This document shows, in pieces, positions 19,034-31,475 of a DNA stretch of 64,000 nucleotides. Below the pieces are notes generated by a model. The model searched no databases, was not told the origin of the DNA, and was given only the letters and a program-made list of their open reading frames with translations. The DNA lies in assembly GCF_913775985.1 (NCBI RefSeq), contig NZ_CAJYMB010000032.1:1-64000 (forward strand), given 5' to 3'. A program made the translations under genes and the position numbers. This stretch comes from an uncultured Pluralibacter sp. GTDB lineage: Bacteria; Pseudomonadota; Gammaproteobacteria; Enterobacterales; Enterobacteriaceae. Numbering within the stretch: position 1 is the stretch's first letter; every line of letters begins with the position of its first letter.

Positions 19034-20179
19034 GTGATTACCATTAACAGTACGTTGATTAGCGGAGCCGGAGCGATCCCCGCCCTTGCTCCTGTATTAG
19101 CGGGCAGGCAGCGCGTTTTGCTGCTCTCAGATGCCAATATCATCAAGCTTGAAGAAACACAGCAAATCGTGGCGCTGCTGCGTAATGAGGGAAGAGATGT
19201 TTACATTATTGACAGCGTTCCCGCAGAACCAAGCCAGCACGACGTAGCCAACATCGTGCGCGAGCTGCCGGATCGGACAATAGATATTGTGGTGGGTATT
19301 GGCGGCGGCAGCGTTCTGGATGTAGCCAAACTGCTGTCGGTACTGTGTGCTCCTGAATCAAAAAGCCTTGAAGCGCTGCTGGCCGGGGAAAAACCAACGC
19401 ACCGTGTCACTTCCCTGCTGATACCCACCACCGCGGGAACCGGCTCTGAGGCGACACCAAACGCCATTCTGGCCATCCCGGAACAGAGTACAAAAGTGGG
19501 TATTATCTCACCAGTTCTGCTACCCGATTACGTCGCTCTCCTGCCTGAACTGACCACCAGCATGCCGGCACATATTGCCTCCTCAACCGGAATTGATGCC
19601 CTGTGCCATTTGCTGGAATGCTATACCTCTACGGTGGCGAATCCTGTCAGCGATAACGTGGCGCTGACCGGACTGTATAAGCTGCTGCGCAATATTGACG
19701 TTGCGGTAAGTGAACCTCATAACCTCAATGCCCGGCTTGAGATGCTCTGGGCATCCTATTACGGCGGTGCTGCGATTGCGCATGCCGGCACCCACTTGGT
19801 CCACGCGCTCTCTTATCCTCTGGGCGGCAAATACCATCTGCCCCACGGCGTGGCCAATGCCATTCTGCTGGCGCCCTGCATGAAAGTCGTGCGCCCGCAC
19901 GCCGTGGAAAAATTTGCCAGGGTATGGGATCTCATTCCCGGTGCTGATACAGCGCTGAGCGATGATGAAAAATCCCATGCACTGGTGGCCTATCTTGCCG
20001 ATCTGGTTAAGCGCCTGAACCTGCCTGATAACCTGGAAACGATGGGCGTTCCCCGCAGCGATATTTCGTCGTTGAGCGATGCTGCGCTAAATGTGAAGCG
20101 CTTAATGAATAACGCCCCCTGCACCGTCAGCCATGATGAGGTACAGGGCATCTATCACACTCTTTTTCCTAAAAATTAA
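19034..20179 (+). CDS. Iron-containing (group III) alcohol dehydrogenase
   Basis: 381 residues. The NAD(P) motif is VVGIGGGSVLDVAKLL; PTTAGTGSEATPNAIL is the family substrate loop; metal ligands are the Asp and His in GIDALCHLLE and two His in HALSYPLGGKYHLPHG. Family members interconvert aldehydes and alcohols. Here it may reduce the C4 aldehyde-acid released by the neighbouring aldolase, which is inference. GTG at 19034 is chosen over earlier in-frame starts because ACAGGAG lies six bases before it and Fe-ADH homology begins there. First gene of the six-gene rightward operon. Confidence 0.87.
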   Translation: MITINSTLISGAGAIPALAPVLAGRQRVLLLSDANIIKLEETQQIVALLRNEGRDVYIIDSVPAEPSQHDVANIVRELPDRTIDIVVGIGGGSVLDVAKLLSVLCAPESKSLEALLAGEKPTHRVTSLLIPTTAGTGSEATPNAILAIPEQSTKVGIISPVLLPDYVALLPELTTSMPAHIASSTGIDALCHLLECYTSTVANPVSDNVALTGLYKLLRNIDVAVSEPHNLNARLEMLWASYYGGAAIAHAGTHLVHALSYPLGGKYHLPHGVANAILLAPCMKVVRPHAVEKFARVWDLIPGADTALSDDEKSHALVAYLADLVKRLNLPDNLETMGVPRSDISSLSDAALNVKRLMNNAPCTVSHDEVQGIYHTLFPKN

Positions 20180-20196
20180 GCGCTGCGGAGTCCGTT

Positions 20197-21081
20197 ATGA
20201 CAAATAACATTCAGGGAGTATTAACGGCGGTAATAACGCCTTTTGACGCGCAGGGAGAGCTCAATTTTCCCGCATTAAAATCTCAGGTAAATCGCCAGCT
20301 CGCTGCCGGAAACGGTATTTTCTGCGGCGGCACCAACGGCGAGTTTTTTGTGCTCAACGAGCGTGAAAAAATCGCCGTTACCGAAACCTGCGTCGCGGAA
20401 GTGGCCGGACGCGCAAATGTAGTCGCACATATCGGCGAAATATCTACCCGGGAAACTATCCGACTGGGTAAGCAGATTGAAACGCTGGGTGTTGATGCGG
20501 TATCCGCCATCGTGCCTTATTTCGTGCCGCTCTCGCAGGAAGAGCTGATTGCGCACTATAGCGAGATTGCCGATGCGCTCAGCGTGCCTGTTTTTCTCTA
20601 TAACATCCCGGTCCGGACCGGCAACGTCCTTGAGCCGCAGACCGTGCGTCGGCTGGCCGCTCATCCCAATATTATTGGCATAAAAGATAGCGCGGGCAGT
20701 TATGAAAGCCTGAACGGTTTTCTGACAGCGGTAAAAGATATTGAAAACTTTACGGTGTTAAACGGCCCGGACTCTCTGATTCATAGAGGATTTGTAGAGG
20801 GCTGCTCGGCCTGTATTTCCGGTTTAGCCAATGTCGCCCCCGCAGAGATCAATGCTATCTGGTCCCGCTTCAATGCCGGTGATATTGAGGGTTCAGCGCG
20901 GGCCCAGGAGAGTGTCACCGGCCTGCGTACCGATCTGTATCGCGTGGCGTTCTCACCTGCAGCAGTGAAAAAAGCGCTGCAGCTCATGGGGCACGATACC
21001 GGCGAAAGCCGCTACGCGGTGCGCTTTACCCCGGATCAGGAACAGCAAATTCGCCAGATTGTGACCCAGTACCTCCAATAA
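20197..21081 (+). CDS. DapA/NanA-superfamily class I pyruvate aldolase
   Basis: 294 residues, a complete TIM barrel. Schiff-base Lys163 is in IIGIKDSAG, Tyr135 in FLYNIP, and the pyruvate-binding loop is GGTNGE at 44-49. Arg140 in NIPVRTG aligns with E. coli DapA Arg138, which holds the carboxylate of aspartate semialdehyde; sialic-acid lyases have a different sequence there. The substrate fragment is therefore probably an aldehyde that also carries a carboxylate. Seventeen bases after the dehydrogenase gene. The likely reaction is cleavage of a 2-keto-3-deoxy dicarboxylic sugar acid to pyruvate; biosynthetic DapA is unlikely in this setting. Confidence 0.85.
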   Translation: MTNNIQGVLTAVITPFDAQGELNFPALKSQVNRQLAAGNGIFCGGTNGEFFVLNEREKIAVTETCVAEVAGRANVVAHIGEISTRETIRLGKQIETLGVDAVSAIVPYFVPLSQEELIAHYSEIADALSVPVFLYNIPVRTGNVLEPQTVRRLAAHPNIIGIKDSAGSYESLNGFLTAVKDIENFTVLNGPDSLIHRGFVEGCSACISGLANVAPAEINAIWSRFNAGDIEGSARAQESVTGLRTDLYRVAFSPAAVKKALQLMGHDTGESRYAVRFTPDQEQQIRQIVTQYLQ

Positions 21082-21159
21082 TTAACACACTCTGACTAAT
21101 AACCAGAAAGCTGGGCACATTGACGTGCCCGGGTTTTATACGCCCTAAGAGAGGTCTGT

Positions 21160-22575
21160 ATGAACCATTTTTCAGCTGAAGATACCCTACTTATTATCGG
21201 CATTGTCATTGCCTATATTATTTTCACAACCTGGCTGACATTCCGCTTACGCAGTAAAAACAGCGGCGACTTTATGGAAGGCTCACGCGCAATGCCGGCT
21301 TTTGTCGTCGGTATTTTATTGATGTCTGAATTCATCGGTGCTAAATCCACCATTGGTACCGCGCAGGCTGCATTCGAAGATGGCTTTGCCGCGTCCTGGT
21401 CTGTTATTGGTGCTGCCATTGGCTTTCCGCTCTTCGGACTTCTGCTGGTGAAGCGTATTTACAGCACCGGAAAGATTACGATCTCCGGCGCAATTGCAGA
21501 AAAATACGGTACAACAACTAAAAATATTATTTCGCTAATCATGATTTACGCACTGCTGCTGGTAAACGTAGGTAATTATGTTAGCGGCGCGGCGGCTATT
21601 TCCACCGTATTAAAAGTCAACCTGCCTGTTGCAGCCTTTATTACCGCCATCGTCAGTACATTCTATTTTGCCTTTGGTGGTATGAAAGGGATGGCGCTGG
21701 TGACGGTGATTCACAGTGCGCTGAAATATTTTGGCGTCATCGCGATCCTGTGGTTTGCCCTGTCGCAAACCGGCGGCCTACAGCCAATGATCGATCACAT
21801 GCCGGACTACTACTGGACCTGGGATGGCAATATTGGTGCCACCACCATTGTGGCCTGGCTCATTGGTACAATCGGATCTATTTTCTGCACCCAGTTTGTC
21901 ATTCAGGCGATCTCGTCGACTAAAGATGTGAAATCGGCCAAGCGCGCGACTTGGGTTGCCTTCTTCTTCTGTATGCCTATCGCACTGGCTATTGGCGTCA
22001 TCGGCGTCGCGGCTAAATATCTGCATCCGGAAATTAATAGCCTGTACGCGATGCCGGTATTCCTGCAGGACATGCGCCCCTGGATGGCAGGCCTGGTCAC
22101 AACCTCGCTGGTAGCTTCCATTTTTGTGAGCGTCAGTACGGTTGCGCTGGCCATTGCTTCTCTGGTGGTCAAAGATTTTTATGTGCCTTATCGCAAGCCG
22201 ACGCCGGAGCAGGAATTTAAAGCGACCCGCTGGCTGTCGCTGTTTATCGGCTTTCTACCGCTGATTTTCGTGCTGTTCGTGCCGGAAGTACTGAAGCTGT
22301 CGTTCTTTACCCGTGCCATTCGCCTCTCCATTTCGGTCGTCGCGGTTATCGCATTCTATGCCCCGTTCTTTAAAAGCGCCCGCGGCGCAAATGCCGGCCT
22401 GATAGGCGCATGCGTGATGACTTCTGTGTGGTATATGCTCGGCGATCCCTTTGGTATTAATAACATGTACATCGCGCTGATCACCCCGGCCATTATTATG
22501 GCGCTGGACTACCTGATCCCGAACAAAGCGAAAAACTCAACACTCTCCACCTCTGTCGAAAATAATGGAGCCTGA
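21160..22575 (+). CDS. Sodium:solute symporter (SSS family)
   Basis: 471 residues with about 13 membrane helices. Family features include GSRAMPAFVVGILLMSEFIGA in helices 1-2 and the SVSTVALAIASLVVKDFY region, where SSS proteins bind the second sodium ion. It probably takes up the sugar acid or its small glycoside used by this operon. GAGAGG precedes the ATG. A six-base inverted repeat GGGCAC/GTGCCC lies in the 78-base gap before it and may reduce expression of the distal genes or protect the message. Confidence 0.88.
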   Translation: MNHFSAEDTLLIIGIVIAYIIFTTWLTFRLRSKNSGDFMEGSRAMPAFVVGILLMSEFIGAKSTIGTAQAAFEDGFAASWSVIGAAIGFPLFGLLLVKRIYSTGKITISGAIAEKYGTTTKNIISLIMIYALLLVNVGNYVSGAAAISTVLKVNLPVAAFITAIVSTFYFAFGGMKGMALVTVIHSALKYFGVIAILWFALSQTGGLQPMIDHMPDYYWTWDGNIGATTIVAWLIGTIGSIFCTQFVIQAISSTKDVKSAKRATWVAFFFCMPIALAIGVIGVAAKYLHPEINSLYAMPVFLQDMRPWMAGLVTTSLVASIFVSVSTVALAIASLVVKDFYVPYRKPTPEQEFKATRWLSLFIGFLPLIFVLFVPEVLKLSFFTRAIRLSISVVAVIAFYAPFFKSARGANAGLIGACVMTSVWYMLGDPFGINNMYIALITPAIIMALDYLIPNKAKNSTLSTSVENNGA

Positions 22576-22576
22576 C

Positions 22577-24213
<1,637 letters not shown>

Positions 24214-24894
24214 ATGCAGCTTGCAATAGTGACCGGGGCAAGTTCCGGGATTGGACAGGCAACGGTCCGACTGCTACTGGAAAGAGGCTGGTCCGTTATC
24301 GGGCTCAGCCGCCGACCCACGGCAATTGACGATCCGCATTTTCGCAGTATCAGCGTCGATCTTACCTGCAGTGATGCTCTGAGGGAAACCCTTGCCGGGC
24401 TCGAAACGCCGCAGGCGATTATTCACGCTGCCGGTATCATGGCCGCCGCGCCGCTGGGCAAACTTGAAAGCGATATCGGCCAGCAGCTGTGGGCGCTTCA
24501 CGTTCAGGCTGCAGAAACCGTTATGAATCACTTTGCCCCCCAGATGCAGGCCGGAGGCCGCCTGGTTGTCGTAGGAAGCCGCACCTCTCGCGGCGCGGCA
24601 AATCGTTCACAGTACGTTGCAACCAAAGCCGCGCTAGTGGGGATGGTACGCAGCTGGGCGATGGAGCTGGCGTCGCGCGGGATCACTGCAAACGTGGTCG
24701 CCCCCGGCGCAACCGCGACGCCGATGCTGACTCAGCCAGGCCGCGCGGCATCAGCGCCAATCATGCCGCCAATAGGCCGTCTGATCCAGCCCCAGGAGGT
24801 AGCAGCGCTGATCGCCTTCCTGCTTCAACCTGAGGCCGGAGCCATTACCGGTCAGGAGATCGCGATTTGCGGCGGCGCGTCGCTGGGTAAATAG
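24214..24894 (+). CDS. Short-chain dehydrogenase/reductase
   Basis: 226 residues with the NAD(P) motif TGASSGIG at residues 8-15, a catalytic Ser in VVGSRTSRG, and YVATK for the Tyr/Lys pair. The C-terminus GQEIAICGGASLG is typical of classical SDRs. Its place at the end of the operon suggests it oxidises or reduces a pathway intermediate: the C4 aldehyde-acid, or the sugar freed from the glycoside. The substrate cannot be told from sequence. It is followed by a terminator. Confidence 0.85.
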   Translation: MQLAIVTGASSGIGQATVRLLLERGWSVIGLSRRPTAIDDPHFRSISVDLTCSDALRETLAGLETPQAIIHAAGIMAAAPLGKLESDIGQQLWALHVQAAETVMNHFAPQMQAGGRLVVVGSRTSRGAANRSQYVATKAALVGMVRSWAMELASRGITANVVAPGATATPMLTQPGRAASAPIMPPIGRLIQPQEVAALIAFLLQPEAGAITGQEIAICGGASLGK

Positions 24895-24923
24895 CACTTT
24901 CATTAGCAGCTTGTTATATCAAT

Positions 24924-24950
24924 AAGCGCCGCACCTCCGCGGCGCTTTTT
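24924..24950 (+). terminator. Intrinsic terminator of the sugar-acid operon
   Basis: AAGCGCCGC / GCGGCGCTT stem with a six-base loop and five T residues, 30 bases past the SDR stop codon. It marks the right end of the cluster. Confidence 0.88.
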
Positions 24951-25092
24951 ACGTTTACTGAGAAAAGCCATCATCGGCGGATGTGGCAAACCGCAGCTTG
25001 AGGCGGATATCAGCGCTCTAAGAACAACAAAAAATTAAGTTTCACCGGGCCCGTGCCGCCTTTAAAAGCAAACCTTTGCCGGAGCCTCAAGG

Positions 25093-25527
25093 ATGAAACT
25101 CGCCTTTATACTTCTGTTTTCGCTGCTGTTGACCGGCTGCGCCACCATTGTTGGCCGCAGCGACGAGCGCGTGCTCATTGACAGCATTCCCTCACGCGCC
25201 ACGTTTACCATTACCGATAAGTACGGGCAGATTGCCGCCTCCGGGACCACGCCGCAGTACGTGGTGCTGAAAAAATACGACGGCGGCTATTTCGGCGGAT
25301 TCCGCTACACGCTGACGCTGTCCCATCCGGGCTACAGCTCGGTGAACGTGCCGCTGGCGACCCGTCTCAGCAACTGGTACACCTTCGGCAATCTGGTGTT
25401 CCTGGGGCTGCCGGGCTGGCTGGGCGTCGATCCGTTCTCCGGCAAAATGTACACCCTGAAGCAGAATCCCGTGCAATACCGCCTGCGCCCCTGCCCGCGC
25501 GGGCCCTACTTTTATACCTGTATCTGA
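25093..25527 (+). CDS. Small outer-membrane lipoprotein of unknown function
   Basis: 144 residues. Signal peptide with lipobox LLTGC (Cys16), then a compact domain beginning RVLIDSIPSRATFTITDKYG; this resembles the PEGA-like fold of small envelope lipoproteins, but I do not recognise a named family. A hydrophobic stretch NLVFLGLPGWLGVDPFSG lies at about 99-116. It stands alone between two terminators, so it is a single-gene unit. CAAGGATG gives the ribosome site. Function unknown. Confidence 0.78.
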   Translation: MKLAFILLFSLLLTGCATIVGRSDERVLIDSIPSRATFTITDKYGQIAASGTTPQYVVLKKYDGGYFGGFRYTLTLSHPGYSSVNVPLATRLSNWYTFGNLVFLGLPGWLGVDPFSGKMYTLKQNPVQYRLRPCPRGPYFYTCI

Positions 25528-25537
25528 TCGCAGAATG

Positions 25538-25563
25538 AAAACGGGCCAGCATCCTGCCGGCCC
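25538..25563 (-). terminator. Intrinsic terminator after nlpA
   Basis: On the minus strand GGGCCGGCA pairs with TGCTGGCCC (one mismatch) and GTTTTC follows. It lies 22 bases past the nlpA stop codon. On the plus strand the hairpin lacks a T run, so it is weak for the lipoprotein gene. Confidence 0.65.
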
Positions 25564-25584
25564 TCGTTGCTACAGGTGACGCTC

Positions 25585-26397
25585 TCACTCCCAGCCGGGC
25601 ACCGCCCCGCCGTTAAAAATGCGCTCGGCGGCGCTGGCAACTTCCGGCGACTGATAGGCCTTGACGAAGTTTTTCACCTTCTCTGCGTCTTTGTTGTCCT
25701 CGCGGGCCACCACGATATTGACGTAGGGCGAGTTCCGGTCTTCGATAAAGATGCTATCGCGCACCGGCGACAGGCCGGTCTGCTGGATGTAGGTGGTGCT
25801 GATAATCGCCACATCGACTTTCGGATCGTCGAGCACCCGCGGCAGCTGCGCGCCCTCCAGCTCGATAATATTTAAATGATGCGGATTATCGACGATATCC
25901 ACCGCCGTCGGCAGCAGCCCTTTATCCGGGCGCAGGGTAATCAGCTTCTCGTTTTGCAGCAGCAGCAGTGCCCGGCCAAGGTTGGTGGGATCGTTGGGAA
26001 TGGCGATGGTCGCGCCGTCACCCAACGCCGAAACGGATTTTATCTTGCGTGAATAGCCCGCCATCGGAAAGACAAAGGTGTTGCCCACTGCCACCAGGTG
26101 ATAGCCGTGGGCTTTGTTATCCTGCTCCAGGAACGGGCGGTGCTGGAAAACGTTGGCATCCAGCTCTCCGGCATTGGTCGCATCATTAGGCAGCAGCGAG
26201 CCGCTGAAGCCCACCAGCTCGACGTCGAGGCCGTACTTCTCTTTCGCCACTTTTTTGGCTACTTCGGCCACGTCCTGTTCAGCGCCGTTAATCACACCGA
26301 CTTTAATATGCTTTGCATCGCTGCTGCCGCCGTCGCAGCCTGCGAGCAACAGCCCGGCCAGCGCCAGCGCGCCGAGAGAAGGTAACGCTATTTTCAC
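25585..26397 (-). CDS. nlpA: NlpA inner-membrane lipoprotein (MetQ-like)
   Basis: 270 residues, lipobox LLAGC then Asp, the retention signal for inner-membrane lipoproteins. The mature protein is nearly the same as E. coli NlpA (HIKVGVINGAEQDVAEVAKK, and the ending FNGGAVPGWE). It is a substrate-binding homologue of MetQ that can bind methionine. No metN or metI is linked, as in E. coli. The start is GTG with GAGGAAAT upstream. It keeps the E. coli order nlpA-(yicL)-nepI region. Confidence 0.95.
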   Translation of the reverse strand: MKIALPSLGALALAGLLLAGCDGGSSDAKHIKVGVINGAEQDVAEVAKKVAKEKYGLDVELVGFSGSLLPNDATNAGELDANVFQHRPFLEQDNKAHGYHLVAVGNTFVFPMAGYSRKIKSVSALGDGATIAIPNDPTNLGRALLLLQNEKLITLRPDKGLLPTAVDIVDNPHHLNIIELEGAQLPRVLDDPKVDVAIISTTYIQQTGLSPVRDSIFIEDRNSPYVNIVVAREDNKDAEKVKNFVKAYQSPEVASAAERIFNGGAVPGWE

Positions 26398-26508
26398 GCC
26401 CGATTTCCTCTTTAAAAACAGGACTCTCCTGTGGATATCGACTATAGCGAGTTTGCTGCCGGGAGGTTTAAAACGAAAAGGAATGAATCAGAACGAAAAC
26501 GACTAACG

Positions 26509-26543
26509 AAAATGCGCGCGCTGCTGCGTGAGCGGCGCGCGCG
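26509..26543 (-). terminator. Probable terminator after the serine hydrolase gene
   Basis: On the minus strand CGCGCGC and GCGCGCG arms close a 15-base loop, and ATTTTCG follows. It starts seven bases after the stop codon. The T run is short, so strength is uncertain. Confidence 0.5.
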
Positions 26544-26549
26544 GGGATG

Positions 26550-27863
26550 TTATTTGGCGAGGGTATTGGCGATGGCGTTGAACATCAGCGACGCCTCCAG
26601 CGGCTGGGCGCTGAATGACGGCTCCGCCTTCGGCCACGTTGACCACTGCACAATCACCAGCTGCTCTTTCGGGTTAACGACAATCACCTGGCCAAAGATG
26701 CCGAGCGCCCACATCGTATCCCGGCTCTCAAGCCCCTTCACCGGCGCGACGTCTTTGGCATTGACCGGCACGCTGTTGTTCCACCACTGATAGCCGTAGC
26801 TGCCGTCAGGGTGGCCGGCCGTCACCGATTTGTCGGCGGTATTCCAGGTTCTGGCGTCTTTCACCCAATTATCCGGCAGCACGCGGGTGCCGTCAGGCAG
26901 CACGCCGTCGTTCATAATAAACAGGCCAAACTTGCCCCAGTCTTCCAGCGTGGCGTTAAAGCCGTGGGCGCCAACGTCGTGCTTGCCGGGCTGGTAGCTG
27001 TGCCACACGCCGTCGTGGGTCATACCGTACGGCTGCCAGATTTTTTCCTGCAGATATTGCGCCAGCGATTTGCCGGTGGCTTTTTCCAGCGTATCTCCGA
27101 GCAGCCACGCGCCGCCGGAGGAGTATGACCACGCTTCGCCAGGCTTCGCGTAAGCTTTGCGCGCCGGATCGTTAACCAGCGCCTTCACGCAGTCGTAGGT
27201 GCCCTTGTTGGCTTCACACTGGGTCAGCTTCGCGAAGTCAGACTGCGGGTTGGTATAGTCCTCGTTCCACTTTACGCCGGAGGTGTGCTGCATCAGCTGG
27301 CGTACGGTGACGTGTTCCCAGGCAGTGCCCTTCACGTCCGGGTTGTACTTCACGATCTCATCGTCGAGCGAGGCAATTTTGCCCTCTTTTACCGCTGCAC
27401 CTACCAGCGTAGAGACTACGGATTTGCCCACCGAGCGGGAGGTCCAGAGCGTGGTCGGCGTGTTGCCGCTGCCGTAATACTGGTATGCAATGCTGCCGTT
27501 TTTAATCACCATCATCCCGGTGACGTCATTGCGCTTGATGTAATCCTCCACACCGTAGCGGTGGCCGTGGTACTCGTAAGTCGCCTCCTTCAGGGAGCGC
27601 GATACCAGCGGGATCGGACGGGGCTCGCCGGCTTTGAATACGTCCCCCGGATAGGCGCGGAAGTCGCTGCGAAAACCCACTACACGCTGCTGGCGATCCC
27701 AGGTGAGCATATCTTTAACGTCGGGAAGCCGGGTATCCGCAGGCTGCGGGCAGGCGGCCAGCTGCGGCACGCCGCAATCGTTAGCGGGCTGCGCCGCAGC
27801 GGCATTAAGGCTGAAGCCCAGGCAGAGGGCGAGGAGGCAGAGTTCAGTTTTCATCTTGCGCAT
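26550..27863 (-). CDS. Exported serine hydrolase of the beta-lactamase class C/esterase family
   Basis: 437 residues from the chosen start. A signal peptide (MRKMKTELCLLALCLGFSL, cut near NAAAA) precedes a penicillin-binding-protein fold. The S-x-x-K motif is SVGK in TSRSVGKSVVS, the Tyr motif is YSSG, and HTSG lies between. Such proteins include esterases, 6-aminohexanoate-dimer hydrolases and D-aminopeptidases; the lack of a KTG box argues against a true beta-lactamase. Earlier in-frame ATGs exist (27905, 27878), but AAGG sits nine bases before this one and a normal signal peptide begins here. Substrate unknown. Confidence 0.82.
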   Translation of the reverse strand: MRKMKTELCLLALCLGFSLNAAAAQPANDCGVPQLAACPQPADTRLPDVKDMLTWDRQQRVVGFRSDFRAYPGDVFKAGEPRPIPLVSRSLKEATYEYHGHRYGVEDYIKRNDVTGMMVIKNGSIAYQYYGSGNTPTTLWTSRSVGKSVVSTLVGAAVKEGKIASLDDEIVKYNPDVKGTAWEHVTVRQLMQHTSGVKWNEDYTNPQSDFAKLTQCEANKGTYDCVKALVNDPARKAYAKPGEAWSYSSGGAWLLGDTLEKATGKSLAQYLQEKIWQPYGMTHDGVWHSYQPGKHDVGAHGFNATLEDWGKFGLFIMNDGVLPDGTRVLPDNWVKDARTWNTADKSVTAGHPDGSYGYQWWNNSVPVNAKDVAPVKGLESRDTMWALGIFGQVIVVNPKEQLVIVQWSTWPKAEPSFSAQPLEASLMFNAIANTLAK

Positions 27864-27974
27864 AAAGTTGGCCTTCATCGGTAAAGTAAATGATGCAGGC
27901 CACACTGTAGGTGAAGAGATTCGGGCAGGTGCAGTCAGTAAGCGGGGGAAAATCCCCCGCAGCGGATTGTCTTG

Positions 27975-28445
27975 CTACAGCCCCAGCAGGCTCAGCCCCG
28001 GATGATCGTCCGGGCGGCGGCCCTGCGGCCAGTGGAACATCCGCTCGCTGTCGGCGATAGCCAGATCGTTGATACAGGCGAAGCGGGTGCGCATCAGGCC
28101 GCTGCTGTCGAATTCCCAGTTCTCATTGCCGTAAGAGCGAAACCAGCTGCCGCTGTCGTCGCGCCACTCGTAGGCGAAGCGCACGGCGATGCGGGTATCG
28201 CCGAAGGCCCACAGCTCTTTAATCAGGCGATACTCCAGCTCGCGGGCCCACTTGCGCTGTAAAAAATCCACGATCTGCGCGCGGCCGTCGATAAATTCGC
28301 TGCGGTTGCGCCACTGGCTGTCCGGCGTATATGCCAGCGCAACCTTGTGCGGATCGCGGCTGTTCCAGCCGTCCTCGGCGGCGCGGACTTTCTGAATGGC
28401 GGACTCAAGGGTAAAGGGCGGCAGCGGCGGGCGAGATTCTGTCAT
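27975..28445 (-). CDS. DUF1348 NTF2-like protein
   Basis: 156 residues with the DUF1348 signature: [20 protein letters not shown] near the start and [21 protein letters not shown] near the end. It has the SnoaL/NTF2 fold, often used for small-molecule binding or catalysis; no activity is established for this family to my knowledge. It is 68 bases downstream of the efflux gene in the same direction and could be co-transcribed. A GC-rich hairpin without a T run (27942-27960) follows it. Confidence 0.85.
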   Translation of the reverse strand: MTESRPPLPPFTLESAIQKVRAAEDGWNSRDPHKVALAYTPDSQWRNRSEFIDGRAQIVDFLQRKWARELEYRLIKELWAFGDTRIAVRFAYEWRDDSGSWFRSYGNENWEFDSSGLMRTRFACINDLAIADSERMFHWPQGRRPDDHPGLSLLGL

Positions 28446-28513
28446 AGTGTTCTCCGGGAGTTAGCTCGGGGCGTATCAGGCATCCTGCCACAGCCCCGGG
28501 CAAACGTAACCGA

Positions 28514-30058
<1,545 letters not shown>

Positions 30059-30099
30059 ATTTGTAGAAGTCACCGTTCAGGTCAAGGGATATTGCGTAA

Positions 30100-30756
30100 A
30101 TGACAGCATCAGCCGACAAAGATAAATCTGATAAACCGCGGCGTCCGGGCCGCCCGCGCGGCAAAAAACCGGGCACCGCCAATCGCGAACAGCTGATAGA
30201 TATTGCCCTGGCGCTGTTTGCCCGGGACGGTATCGCCCGGGTATCGCTTAACGCCATTGCCCGCGAAGCGGGCGTCACGCCGGCGATGCTTCACTACTAT
30301 TTCAACTCCCGCGAAGCGCTGGTGGAGGAACTGCTGGAAGCCCGCTTTATGCCGCTGTGCGACCGCATCGGCGCGGTTTTTCTGCAGCACGCCGACAATC
30401 CCGTCAGCGCCTTTACCGGAATGGCACAGGTGCTGGCCGACATGGCCGGAAAGCACCCCTGGTTCGCCCCGCTGTGGATGCACGAGATGATTGGCGAGGT
30501 GCCGGTGCTGCGCCAGCAGATGAATGCCCGCTTCGGGGAAGAAAGCTATCGCCAGATGCTGGACAGAATTGCCGGCTGGCAGGCAGCGGGAAAACTCAAT
30601 CCCGGCCTGACGCCGGAGCTGGTTTTCCCCACCCTGATAAGCCTGGTGCTGATGCCGTTTTCACGCGCCCGCAGCGACGCGCGCATTCAGGGCATCAGCG
30701 CCGAACGCATTGTCAGCCACGCGCTGGCGATGATGAATCAGGGGATACGGGGTTAG
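30100..30756 (+). CDS. TetR-family repressor, likely of the divergent efflux gene
   Basis: 218 residues. A basic N-terminal arm (RRPGRPRGKKPG) precedes the HTH (VSLNAIAREAGVTPAMLHYY, about 48-67), followed by a helical ligand domain. Divergence from the DHA2 transporter and the palindrome between them suggest local repression relieved by a transported compound. The ligand is unknown. The AT-hook-like arm is common in the family. Confidence 0.87.
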   Translation: MTASADKDKSDKPRRPGRPRGKKPGTANREQLIDIALALFARDGIARVSLNAIAREAGVTPAMLHYYFNSREALVEELLEARFMPLCDRIGAVFLQHADNPVSAFTGMAQVLADMAGKHPWFAPLWMHEMIGEVPVLRQQMNARFGEESYRQMLDRIAGWQAAGKLNPGLTPELVFPTLISLVLMPFSRARSDARIQGISAERIVSHALAMMNQGIRG

Positions 30757-30873
30757 AGCCTGTTTCAACAGGCATATATGCCGCAGTCAGTTTCGCGCCG
30801 GCCCGCGCGGAGAAACCGCCGCGTACTGAAGTCCGTGAGGATGCCGGGCGCGGCCCGGCGCTAAAATTGCACG

Positions 30874-31304
30874 TCAATTAACCTGATGCGCCAGGCTCTT
30901 CGTCAGGTAGTGGCGCTGCATCCCCTCATAGGGGAAATCCTGCAGGGTATGGCTCAGCGTGAAGCCACACTTCTGATAAAACGGCAGCGCCTGAAAGCTG
31001 GCGGTGTCCACCAGCATCTGGCGGCAGCCCACTGGCGAATGCGCGCCTCTGCCTCGGCGATAAGCGTGCTGCCGAGCCCGCACCCACGAGCTTCCTCGCT
31101 GACCCACAGGTAGTCGATGCACAGCCAGTCGCCCTTGCGCTTGCCGATCAGCCCGCCGCGCATTTTCCCCTGCGCGTCACGGGCGTACACCCCGAGACTG
31201 TACCAGTCACGGGTATCAATAAACTGGCTGTTGTAGGCCCGCAGGCCGGCAAAGAGTTCTTCCTGATCTTGCGCGGTAATAACGTCCGTAACGTCGATCT
31301 TCAT
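30874..31304 (-). pseudogene. GNAT acetyltransferase gene broken by a one-base deletion
   Basis: The first frame (from 31304) reads [20 protein letters not shown]... through [20 protein letters not shown] and the acetyl-CoA loop [14 protein letters not shown]. It then falls out of frame. The shifted frame continues the same domain with [19 protein letters not shown] and ends QVN at 30874. Adding one G/C to the three-base run at 31028-31030 restores 143 residues, with ...[16 protein letters not shown]..., exactly as expected for the family. It is either a true frameshift mutation or a sequencing error in a homopolymer. Confidence 0.85.
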
Positions 31305-31475
31305 CTTATTCTCCCGTTCAGCCTGCTTTTTATTTTCATTTATTTATAACATCCGCCTGCGATATGCGGTATTCGCCGCACATCGAGCCAGATTGAGCAG
31401 ATGTGACGGCGGCAACTTCCGTTTTGTTCCTTCTGCGACTATTCTTCGAGCAAACAGTAAGTTATCGAGGGAAAG

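Noticed and set aside
20197-21081. Lysine-biosynthetic DapA
   Set aside because: The catabolic operon, symporter and terminator context and the absence of lysine or peptidoglycan genes argue against it.
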